This document shows positions 1 to 6,085 of a stretch of 10,602 nt of DNA, in pieces. The stretch lies in contig JANNRW010000049.1 in NCBI GenBank assembly GCA_031401815.1, positions 1-10,602 on the forward strand. The letters are read 5' to 3'. Source of the stretch: JANNRW01 sp031401815. Its GTDB lineage: Bacteria; Desulfobacterota; Desulfuromonadia; Geobacterales; DSM-12255. The position numbers and the translations under genes were made by a program. The notes under the pieces are model-generated. The model saw nothing but the letters and a program-made list of their open reading frames with translations, was not told where the DNA came from and did no database searches. Within the stretch, counting starts at the first letter, position 1; each line of letters starts with the position of its first letter.

Positions 1-1356
1 GCTTCTGCTGTCAGCCGCGCAGCCATGGCTGCACTGCCGGAGCCGGTGTTACAGGCCACTCCCGACACAATGCCCCCCTTGATTCCGGAGAGCGGGCGAC
101 TCTATAACCCGGTAGTGACTTTAAACGGCTGGACATTGCCCTGGCGGATGAATAACGGCGTCAAGGAGTTTCATCTGGTAGCCGAGCCAGTGGTGCGTGA
201 GATGGCACCAGGCATGAAGGCTCATCTTTGGGGATACAACGGTCAGAGTCCAGGGCCAACCATTGAAGTCGTTGAGGGTGATCGTATACGCATTTTTGTC
301 ACAAACAGGCTTCCGGAGCATACAAGTATTCACTGGCATGGACAACGCCTTCCCAACGGAATGGATGGAGTAGGAGGGCTCAATCAACCGGCCATTCAAC
401 CTGGCAAGACATTTGTCTACGAATTTGTGGCGCGCCGACCCGGCACTTTCATGTATCACCCACATGCTGATGAAATGACACAGATGGCGATGGGAATGAT
501 GGGTTTCTGGGTCACACATCCCAAAACCAGGCATCCGTTGATAGATGAAGTGCAGCGCGATTTCTGTATTCTGCTGAACGCGTACGACATAGATCCCGGC
601 AGTTATACCCCAAAGATCATGACGATGCTGGATTTCAACCTCTGGGCATGGAACAGTCGGATATTTCCGGGTATTGACTCATTGAACGTCCGGTTGAATG
701 ATAAGGTTAGAATACGCATAGGTAACCTTACAATGACAAACCACCCGATTCACCTGCATGGTCACGAGTTCATGGTGACCGGCACTGATGGCGGGCCTCT
801 GCCGAAGAGCGCCAGGTGGTATGAGGTCACAACAGATGTCGCAGTCGGTCAGATGCGCCAGATCGAGTTTTTAGCCGATGAAGAGGGTGATTGGGCATTT
901 CATTGTCACAAGAGCCATCACACCATGAATGCAATGGGGCACGATCTTCCAACCATGATTGGTGTGGATCACAGAACTCTGGCGAAAAAGATTACCAGAC
1001 TGATTCCTGATTACATGGTCATGGGTGAACGGGGGATGGCGGATATGGCTGAAATGGAGATGCCGCTCCCTGATAACACCATTCCGATGATGACAGGAGA
1101 AGGCCCGTTCGGTTCAGTCGAAATGGGGGGGATGTTTTCCGTGGTAAAAGTTCGCAAAGAGCAGAAACCAGGTGATTACGGTAACCCCGGCTGGTACAGG
1201 CATCCGCCCGGCACAACGGCTTTCGAGCTGGCTGGGGCGATCAGGGAGCCAGCGCGTTTCAGTGCGGAAAACGGACAATCCATGCCGCTGAAACAGAAGC
1301 CTGATAGAGAAATTGAATTGCAGATTCGTAAACCAACCGGCCATGCTGGCCATTAA
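1..1356 (+). CDS. Periplasmic multicopper oxidase (copper oxidase), 5' end outside window
   Basis: This is a laccase/CopA-type multicopper oxidase that probably oxidises Cu(I) or another substrate with O2 in the periplasm. Counting from the Met at 25, the four copper motifs are complete: HWHG (H103, H105), HPH (H145, H147), HPIHLHGH (H240, H243, H245) and HCHxxxHxxxxM (H293, C294, H295, H299, axial M304). The C-terminal third is Met-rich (about 331-370), as in copper-tolerance oxidases. The frame is open upstream of that Met to position 1, and the visible residues ASAVSRAAMA resemble the end of a Tat or Sec signal peptide. The true start therefore lies before the window and position 25 is probably not the start. 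The visible 443 residues are shorter than classical CopA (about 600) but fit compact copper oxidases. The next gene starts 11 bp after the stop, so it heads an operon as seen here. The family is clear; the substrate is inferred. Confidence 0.93.
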   Translation, partial: ASAVSRAAMAALPEPVLQATPDTMPPLIPESGRLYNPVVTLNGWTLPWRMNNGVKEFHLVAEPVVREMAPGMKAHLWGYNGQSPGPTIEVVEGDRIRIFVTNRLPEHTSIHWHGQRLPNGMDGVGGLNQPAIQPGKTFVYEFVARRPGTFMYHPHADEMTQMAMGMMGFWVTHPKTRHPLIDEVQRDFCILLNAYDIDPGSYTPKIMTMLDFNLWAWNSRIFPGIDSLNVRLNDKVRIRIGNLTMTNHPIHLHGHEFMVTGTDGGPLPKSARWYEVTTDVAVGQMRQIEFLADEEGDWAFHCHKSHHTMNAMGHDLPTMIGVDHRTLAKKITRLIPDYMVMGERGMADMAEMEMPLPDNTIPMMTGEGPFGSVEMGGMFSVVKVRKEQKPGDYGNPGWYRHPPGTTAFELAGAIREPARFSAENGQSMPLKQKPDREIELQIRKPTGHAGH

Positions 1357-1367
1357 GGAGTGAAAAT

Positions 1368-1877
1368 ATGAAAATTAATCTCATTGTTGCAGCAGTATTT
1401 ATGATCCTTTTACCATTTATTGCCAATGCGAGTGGCACACATGGAGGCAGTCATGACGAGGCTACAGCCATTGGAGCCCCCGGAAAGGGGGAAAAGGTTA
1501 ACCGTACAATCAAGGTTGAGATGTTCGACACAATGCGATTCAGCCCGGAAAGCATCACAGTAAAACAGGGCGAAACCATCAGATTCATTGTCAAAAATTC
1601 AGGAAAAATCAAACATGAAATGGTACTGGGAACAGAAAAGGATTTGAAGGAACATTATGAAGCAATGAAGAAAAATCCGGAGATGGAGCATGCTGATGAA
1701 AATATGGTCACAGTGGAACCGGGAAAAACAGGCGAAATGATATGGCACTTCACTAAAGCCGGCAAAGTCGGGTTTGCCTGCCTGATACCAGGTCACTATG
1801 ATGCAGGGATGAAAGGGAGTGTGAGGGTGAAACCAGGGGTTGTCAAGAGCGATGGGCATGATAAACATAAACATTAA
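1368..1877 (+). CDS. Periplasmic cupredoxin (plastocyanin/azurin-like blue copper protein)
   Basis: A 169-residue exported protein with a single cupredoxin domain, likely a type 1 copper electron carrier or periplasmic copper binder. Residues 1-21 form a signal peptide ending ANA. The domain spans about 47-155 and has the expected ligand set: H83 in KHEM, then C138, H143 and M148 in the pattern CxxxxHxxxxM. The mature N-terminus (HGGSHDE) and C-terminus (HDKHKH) are His-rich and could be extra metal-binding tails. A GGAG ribosome site at 1357-1360 lies 7 nt before the ATG and directly follows the stop codon of the multicopper oxidase, so the two are almost certainly cotranscribed. A role as redox partner of the oxidase is inferred from this context. 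Confidence 0.9.
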   Translation: MKINLIVAAVFMILLPFIANASGTHGGSHDEATAIGAPGKGEKVNRTIKVEMFDTMRFSPESITVKQGETIRFIVKNSGKIKHEMVLGTEKDLKEHYEAMKKNPEMEHADENMVTVEPGKTGEMIWHFTKAGKVGFACLIPGHYDAGMKGSVRVKPGVVKSDGHDKHKH

Positions 1878-1909
1878 ATAGAGCGTTTCAAACGTATAGC
1901 GAGGTAATT

Positions 1910-2257
1910 ATGAAAATTCTGCATTTATCACTGATCATATTTATAACGCTTTATCTTGAAGCAGGTTCTGCTGCCGGAGCAGCGGCAGCAGATAGTTCAG
2001 CCGAAGCAAGGTCAGTCGAAAATCCATCTGTAGCAGAAATGATTGAAGGTGAAATCCGGAAGATCGACAAAGAGAACAAAAAAATTACCATTAAGCATGG
2101 CGAAATGAAAACTCTTGAAATGCCCCCTATGACAATGGTCTTTAAAGTAAATGACCCGGAAATCCTCAGCAAGGTGAAAACTGGCGACAAAGTGAAGTTC
2201 AGAGCCGAAAAGTCTGGCGGGGCATTTGTTGTAACTGAAATTATGACTGGCATCTAA
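1910..2257 (+). CDS. CusF-like periplasmic copper-binding protein
   Basis: A 115-residue exported protein whose mature part matches the CusF small beta-barrel that binds Cu(I)/Ag(I) and hands it to efflux or oxidase partners. The N-terminus is a hydrophobic signal segment (about 1-27) followed by an Ala-rich linker. The ligand motif is HGEMKTLEMPPMTM, with H63, M74 and M76 at the spacing of E. coli CusF H36, M47 and M49. The residue at the position of CusF W44, which gives the cation-pi contact to copper, is Met (M71) here. GAGG at 1901-1904 sits 5 nt before the ATG. The gene follows the cupredoxin by 32 bp and belongs to the copper operon. The family is well supported by the motif; the delivery partner is unknown. 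Confidence 0.87.
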   Translation: MKILHLSLIIFITLYLEAGSAAGAAAADSSAEARSVENPSVAEMIEGEIRKIDKENKKITIKHGEMKTLEMPPMTMVFKVNDPEILSKVKTGDKVKFRAEKSGGAFVVTEIMTGI

Positions 2258-2284
2258 ACTGGATCAACAATAAGGAGAAACTTT

Positions 2285-2755
2285 ATGAAAAGACATCTGA
2301 TGGCAGTTTTAACAATTCTGGTACTGGCAATCTCCGTTGCCTATGGTGCTGAAAAGGATCATGCCGGACACGGCATGAACTATGGTAACACAAACCCCGG
2401 ACATCCTACTCATCAGGAGGTTGTTGATGGTATAAAGGCAACCTTCAACATCAAGACCATGAAGGTTGCCATGAAAGAGATGGGGATGGAGATGCCCAAA
2501 GGGGTTAAGGAGACTCATCATCTGTCTGCTTCCTTTAATGACATGAAGACCGGGAAAGCAATCACCGAAGGAGAAGTCAAGGTCAAGGTGCTGGCTCCCG
2601 ACAAGAGTGAAGAGACCAAAGATATGACCGGCATGCACGGGCATTTCGGGGCAGATTTCGTTTTAGCCAAAAAGGGGAAATACGGGATAATGAGCAAGTT
2701 CAAGGTCGGGGATGGCAAGACAAGGAGCGTGAAGTTCTGGTATGAGGTGAAATGA
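2285..2755 (+). CDS. Exported His/Met-rich protein of copper operon, function unknown
   Basis: A 156-residue protein with a clear signal peptide (residues 1-21, cleavage near AYG/AEK). The mature N-terminus is His-rich (HAGHG, GHPTHQ), and clusters such as MKEMGMEM (63-70), HH (78-79) and GMHGHFGADF (116-125) could bind copper. The pattern of short hydrophobic strands with GEVKVKV and a closing KGKYGIMSKFKV suggests an immunoglobulin-like beta sandwich of the FixH/YtkA kind, but that is a guess from pattern only. AAGGAG at 2272-2277 lies 7 nt before the ATG, and the gene follows the CusF-like gene by 27 bp, so it is the last gene of the copper operon. I do not recognise a defined function; periplasmic metal binding is inferred from composition and neighbours. 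Confidence 0.82.
   Translation: MKRHLMAVLTILVLAISVAYGAEKDHAGHGMNYGNTNPGHPTHQEVVDGIKATFNIKTMKVAMKEMGMEMPKGVKETHHLSASFNDMKTGKAITEGEVKVKVLAPDKSEETKDMTGMHGHFGADFVLAKKGKYGIMSKFKVGDGKTRSVKFWYEVK
2437..2470 (+). repeat. Perfect 11-bp inverted repeat inside the last copper-operon gene
   Basis: GGCAACCTTCA (2437-2447) and TGAAGGTTGCC (2460-2470) are exact reverse complements separated by 12 nt, all inside the coding region. It would form a stable mRNA hairpin. It has no following T-run, so it is not an intrinsic terminator, and it is not one of the palindrome families found further downstream. It may be chance or an RNA-stability element. Confidence 0.5.
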
Positions 2756-2807
2756 ATCCATCCGGACAAGTTTACTCCTCCTCTAACATTTGCTCCTCTT
2801 CAAGTCG

Positions 2808-2836
2808 TTGACAACTATCGGAAATGAAGGTAGTTT
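2808..2836 (+). promoter_or_regulatory. Candidate sigma-70 promoter upstream of hsdM
   Basis: A perfect -35 hexamer TTGACA (2808-2813) is followed after exactly 17 nt by TAGTTT (2831-2836), a weak -10. Transcription would start near 2843. This lies past the end of the copper operon and is the best promoter candidate for the restriction-modification operon or for a short RNA ending at 2950. It rests on sequence match only. Confidence 0.42.
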
Positions 2837-2908
2837 AAGCAAGCTTTTTTATGCCATGGCTAACGAGGACGGGACATGATGTTTAAAAATAGAAAATGCT
2901 GAATCAAT

Positions 2909-2950
2909 AGCCGCCAGATCCGTTTAATACCGGGTGGCGGCTTTTTATTT
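2909..2950 (+). terminator. Intrinsic terminator just before hsdM
   Basis: AGCCGCCA (2909-2916) pairs perfectly with TGGCGGCT (2935-2942), with a possible inner CCG/CGG pairing, and runs into TTTTTATTT. It is a good rho-independent terminator for + strand transcripts only, since the other side lacks a T-run. It ends 13 nt before the hsdM ATG, leaving no room for a promoter in between. It may end the copper operon transcript, end a short RNA started near 2843, or act as an attenuator for the hsd operon. Confidence 0.72.
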
Positions 2951-2963
2951 CTCTGGAGCTTGA

Positions 2964-4586
2964 ATGCTGATGCAAGAAAAATATGTTGAACTCGAAAAGA
3001 AACTCTGGTCCGCTGCCGATGAGCTGCGAGCTAATTCGGAATTGAAATCGTCGGAATACTCTGTCCCGGTGCTGGGGCTGATTTTTCTCAAGTATGCGGA
3101 TGTGAAGTTCGCCCAGTTGCAACGGGAATTTGTAGAGACGCATGGCGATGCGTCTCTACGTAGGCGGGATATAAGCAAGACCGATTACCATGCCCGCGGC
3201 GTGCTCTATCTGCCCGAGGCGGCCCGTTTCAACTATCTGCTCCATCTCCCCGAGGGGAAGGATATCGGCAAGGAGATCAACGAGGCGTTCGGTCTGATCG
3301 AGCAGGAAAATCCGGAGCTGAAGGGGGTGCTTCCCCGCAGTTACCAGAAGGTGGGGAACGACTCGCTGGTGACCCTGCTGAAGACCTTCAACTCCATCCC
3401 CATGGACATTGAGGGGGACGCTTTCGGCAGGATCTACGAATACTTCCTCGGCGAGTTCGCCAAGGCTGAGGGGCAAAAAGGGGGCGAGTTCTTCACCCCC
3501 ACCTCCTTGGTCAAGCTGATCGTCGCGATCATCGAGCCGTACCATGGCCGCATCTACGACCCAGCCTGCGGCTCCGGCGGCATGTTCGTGCAGAGCGCCG
3601 CCTTTGTTAATGGACATCGTAAAGATGCATCCGAAAGTAGAGACGCATTGCAATGCGTCTCTACCCAAAGCGCCAATACGGAAATATCCATTTATGGCGA
3701 GGAGCGGGTGGCCGAGACGGTACGGCTCTGCCGGATGAACCTGGCGGTGCACGGCCTCTCCGGCGATGTCAAGCAGGGGAACAGCTACTACGAGGACATC
3801 CACGAAAGTCTCGGCCGTTTCGATTTCGTCATGGCCAATCCCCCTTTCAACGTCAACGGCGTAGACCGGGAGCGGATCAAGGACGATCCCCGTTTTCCTT
3901 ACGGCATGCCCAAGACCGACAACGGCAACTACGTCTGGATTCAGCTCTTCGCCAGTACCCTCAGCGACACCGGCCGGTCCGGTTTCGTCATGGCCAACTC
4001 GGCCTCCGATGCCCGCGGCAGCGAGCTGGAGATCCGCCGCCAGCTCATCCAGAGCGGTATCGTGGATGTCATGGTTGCCATTGGGTCGAACTTCTTTTCC
4101 AATGTGACCTTGCCGTGTACCCTCTGGTTCTTCGACAAGGGGAAGCAGGCAGTGGGCCGCAAGGATTCAGTCCTCTTCATCGACGCCCGCCACATCTACC
4201 GCCAGCTCGACCGCGCCCATCGGGACTTTACGCCGGAGCAGATCGAGTTTCTGTCGAACATTGCGCGGTTGTATCGGGGTGGCACCACCGTAGAGACGCA
4301 TTGCAATGCGTCTCTACCCAATGCGGCATCACAGGAACATTTCCCCGACGGCAAATACCGCGACTTTCCCGGACTCTGCAAGGTTGCAACCATGGCGGAG
4401 ATCGAGGCCCAGGGGTGGAGTCTCAATCCCGGCCGCTATGTCGGTGTGGCCGAGCGGAAGGCGGATGATTTCGTCTTTGCCGAGAGGCTGGAAGAGTTGA
4501 ATGAGGAGTTGGAGGTGCTCAACGCAGAGGGGCGGGAGCTGGAGGAGCGGATTGCGGATAATGTGGCTCAAATTCTGGAAGGATAG
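2964..4586 (+). CDS. hsdM: Type I restriction-modification DNA methyltransferase subunit HsdM, with three palindromic inserts
   Basis: HsdM is the N6-adenine methyltransferase of a type I system and works in a complex with HsdS. The protein has 540 residues: an N-terminal helical HsdM_N region (about 5-150), an SAM-binding motif DPACGSGG (199-206), the catalytic NPPF (292-295), and a C-terminal region ending in a helix-rich coiled segment (about 505-538). GGAG at 2955-2958 is 5 nt before the ATG at 2964; a second ATG at 2970 is also possible. Three copies of the 28-bp palindrome lie inside the gene and are translated as VETHGDASLR (57-66), SRDALQCVST (225-234) and VETHCNASLP (443-452). All keep the frame and fall in surface-loop positions between conserved blocks, so the enzyme may still be active. 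Length without the inserts would be close to the usual size of about 500. Confidence 0.95.
   Translation: MLMQEKYVELEKKLWSAADELRANSELKSSEYSVPVLGLIFLKYADVKFAQLQREFVETHGDASLRRRDISKTDYHARGVLYLPEAARFNYLLHLPEGKDIGKEINEAFGLIEQENPELKGVLPRSYQKVGNDSLVTLLKTFNSIPMDIEGDAFGRIYEYFLGEFAKAEGQKGGEFFTPTSLVKLIVAIIEPYHGRIYDPACGSGGMFVQSAAFVNGHRKDASESRDALQCVSTQSANTEISIYGEERVAETVRLCRMNLAVHGLSGDVKQGNSYYEDIHESLGRFDFVMANPPFNVNGVDRERIKDDPRFPYGMPKTDNGNYVWIQLFASTLSDTGRSGFVMANSASDARGSELEIRRQLIQSGIVDVMVAIGSNFFSNVTLPCTLWFFDKGKQAVGRKDSVLFIDARHIYRQLDRAHRDFTPEQIEFLSNIARLYRGGTTVETHCNASLPNAASQEHFPDGKYRDFPGLCKVATMAEIEAQGWSLNPGRYVGVAERKADDFVFAERLEELNEELEVLNAEGRELEERIADNVAQILEG
3132..3159. repeat. GTAG palindrome copy 1 (in hsdM, variant centre)
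   Basis: GTAGAGACGCAT, a centre GGCG, and the reverse-complement arm ATGCGTCTCTAC: 28 bp. It differs from the main form only at the centre. It is read in phase 1 and gives VETHGDASLR at HsdM residues 57-66. Confidence 0.95.
3637..3664. repeat. GTAG palindrome copy 2 (in hsdM)
   Basis: A perfect 28-bp palindrome made of GTAGAGACGCATTG and its reverse complement. It is read in phase 2 and gives SRDALQCVST at HsdM 225-234, between the SAM-binding motif and the conserved ISIYGEE block. Its 3' flank, CCAAAGCGCCAATAC (3665-3679), resembles the flank of copy 7. Confidence 0.96.
4290..4317. repeat. GTAG palindrome copy 3 (in hsdM)
   Basis: A perfect 28-bp palindrome identical to copy 2. It is read in phase 1 and gives VETHCNASLP at HsdM 443-452, just before the conserved DFPGLCKVAT segment. 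The dinucleotide CC lies on both sides in direct orientation, as at copy 7. Confidence 0.96.
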
Positions 4587-4594
4587 GTTTTAAG

Positions 4595-4681
4595 TCCCCC
4601 TTTACGAAAGGGGGATTTAGGGGGATTTGCCTTTGAAGTTGAACTGCAAATCCCCCCCGACCCACCTTTCTTAAAGGGGGG
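4595..4681. repeat. Compound hairpin element between hsdM and hsdS (AATCCCCC-type repeat)
   Basis: An 87-bp symmetric element. The perfect hairpin TCCCCCTTT / AAAGGGGGA (4595-4603, 4607-4615) and the near-perfect hairpin CCACCTTT / AAAGGGGG (4662-4669, 4673-4680) flank a central stem, GGGGGATTTGC (4620-4630) pairing exactly with GCAAATCCCCC (4646-4656). It could fold into a cloverleaf-like structure in DNA or RNA. From memory, repeats of this CCCCCTTT/AAATCCCCC type are common in many bacterial genomes. It is unrelated in sequence to the GTAG palindromes. Lying in the hsdM-hsdS spacer, it could change expression of hsdS relative to hsdM. Confidence 0.85.
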
Positions 4682-4714
4682 AGAATAGAGGCATGAGGTC
4701 GATGGAGCTGGTAA

Positions 4715-5947
4715 ATGGATAGACTGCAACAAGGTTGGACAAGCAAAAAGCTCAACGAACTTGGTTCTGTCGGTCGTGGAAAGTCAAGACATCGACCGAG
4801 AAATGATGCCACTTTGTACGGAGGTAGTTGCCCGTTTATCCAAACAGGAGATGTTAAAGCAGCTGATTTGTACCTGTCTGAATATACCCAGACGTACAAT
4901 GAAAAAGGGTTGGCCCAAAGCAAGCTTTGGAAACCTGAAACGCTGTGCATCACGATTGCTGCGAACATTGCTGAAACGGCAATCTTGAAAATCAAGGCAT
5001 GTTTTCCTGATAGCATTGTCGGCTTTGTTGCTGATCCAGAAAAGTCAGATGTCCGTTTCATCAAGTACTACATCGATACCATCAAGCTCAGCATGCAAAA
5101 CATTTCAAGGGGCACGACCCAAGATAATTTGAGCGTTGATAAGCTGTTGCTATTCGATTTTATGGTTCCCCCTCTTAACACCCAACGCAAAATCGCCTCC
5201 ATCCTTTCCGCCTACGACGACCTGATCGAAAACAACACCCGGCGCATCAAAATCCTGGAAGATATGGCGCGGATGATCTACCGCGAGTGGTTCGTCAACT
5301 TCCGCTTTCCGGGGCATGAGCAGATGAAGATGGTTGATTCATCGTTTGGGATGATTCCGGAGGGGTGGGAGGTGAAGCCTGTCACTGAGGCTGTTGAGGT
5401 TAATCCAAGAACAAAAGTTCCGGTCGAAGGTGAAAAGACTTTTGTGCCAATGGGATCGCTATCGACGGACTCGATGCTGATTTCTGATGTTGAGACTCGT
5501 TCTGGCAATAGCGGCTCAAAGTTCAAAAACGGTGATACCCTCTTTGCTCGCATCACTCCTTGCCTTGAAAACGGCAAGACCTGCTACGTCCAGTTGCTGT
5601 CGGATGCCAACACAACGGCTTTCGGTTCTACTGAATTCATCGTGCTTCGTTCAAAGACACTCTGCCCGGAATATGTCTATCTTATGGCCCGTTCTAGCGA
5701 GTTCCGAGACAACGCCATTAAGAGCATGTCAGGTGCTACCGGTCGGCAACGTGTCAGTGAAAAGTGTTTCGAGCAGTTCTTTATTGCCCAACCCGATGCA
5801 ACAACGTTGGAGAAGTTCAGCAGTATTACTGTGCAGATGTTCAAACAAATACATGTCATTACAAAGAAAAACCAAAATCTCCGCCAAACCCGCGACCTGC
5901 TGCTGCCGAAGCTGATTTCGGGGGAAGTGGCGGTTGACGCATTGTAG
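4715..5947 (+). CDS. hsdS: Type I restriction-modification specificity subunit HsdS
   Basis: HsdS binds the bipartite DNA target and sets the specificity of both methylation and cleavage. The 410-residue protein has the classic layout: target-recognition domain 1 (about 8-150), a conserved central helix beginning PLNTQRKIASIL and running to REWFVNFRFPG (about 153-200), target-recognition domain 2 (about 215-360) starting at GWEV, and a distal conserved helix ending LLLPKLISGEV (about 386-405). GGAG at 4704-4707 is 7 nt before the ATG. The first recognition domain looks richer in A+T than hsdM, as often seen for exchanged HsdS domains. The stop codon TAG (5945-5947) is part of a GTAG palindrome (copy 4), so the current C-terminus was set by that insertion. 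The target sequence cannot be predicted. Confidence 0.94.
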   Translation: MDRLQQGWTSKKLNELGSVGRGKSRHRPRNDATLYGGSCPFIQTGDVKAADLYLSEYTQTYNEKGLAQSKLWKPETLCITIAANIAETAILKIKACFPDSIVGFVADPEKSDVRFIKYYIDTIKLSMQNISRGTTQDNLSVDKLLLFDFMVPPLNTQRKIASILSAYDDLIENNTRRIKILEDMARMIYREWFVNFRFPGHEQMKMVDSSFGMIPEGWEVKPVTEAVEVNPRTKVPVEGEKTFVPMGSLSTDSMLISDVETRSGNSGSKFKNGDTLFARITPCLENGKTCYVQLLSDANTTAFGSTEFIVLRSKTLCPEYVYLMARSSEFRDNAIKSMSGATGRQRVSEKCFEQFFIAQPDATTLEKFSSITVQMFKQIHVITKKNQNLRQTRDLLLPKLISGEVAVDAL

Positions 5948-5971
5948 AGACGCATTGCAATGCGTCTCTAC
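5944..5971. repeat. GTAG palindrome copy 4 (supplies the hsdS stop codon)
   Basis: A perfect 28-bp palindrome identical to copies 2, 3, 7 and 8. It lies in phase 3 relative to hsdS, the only phase where the leading GTAG gives a TAG stop, and that TAG ends hsdS. Confidence 0.96.
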
Positions 5972-6008
5972 CGATGGTGGCATGGCGAGAAAAATGAATG
6001 ACCGTTGA

Positions 6009-6028
6009 GCATTGCAATGCGTCTCTAC
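6009..6028. repeat. GTAG palindrome copy 5 (left arm degenerate)
   Basis: The right 20 nt of the palindrome (GCATTGCAATGCGTCTCTAC) are intact. The left end is shortened, reading GTTGA where GTAGAGAC would be expected, so most of the outer left arm is lost. It lies in the hsdS-RAYT spacer. Confidence 0.88.
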
Positions 6029-6053
6029 CGGAACGATGGCCGCTGAATTCAAA

Positions 6054-6069
6054 TGCAATGCGTCTCTAC
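6054..6069. repeat. GTAG palindrome copy 6 (right half only)
   Basis: The right 16 nt of the palindrome (TGCAATGCGTCTCTAC) directly abut the ribosome-binding site AAGGTGA of the RAYT gene. The left arm is missing. Confidence 0.85.
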
Positions 6070-6085
6070 AAGGTGACGATAAATT

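Noticed and set aside
25..27. ATG at 25 as true start of the multicopper oxidase
   Set aside because: The frame is open to the window edge and the upstream residues look like the end of a signal peptide, so the start is probably outside the window.
3156..3803. Minus-strand frame of 215 codons
   Set aside because: It is antisense to hsdM with no family features; it stays open because of the strong codon bias of hsdM and the stop-free phases of the palindromes.
3653..4468. Plus-strand frame of 271 codons beginning MRLY
   Set aside because: It overlaps hsdM in another frame and its ATG comes from the palindrome (ATGCGTCTCTAC reads MRLY). Several spurious frames in the window start the same way.
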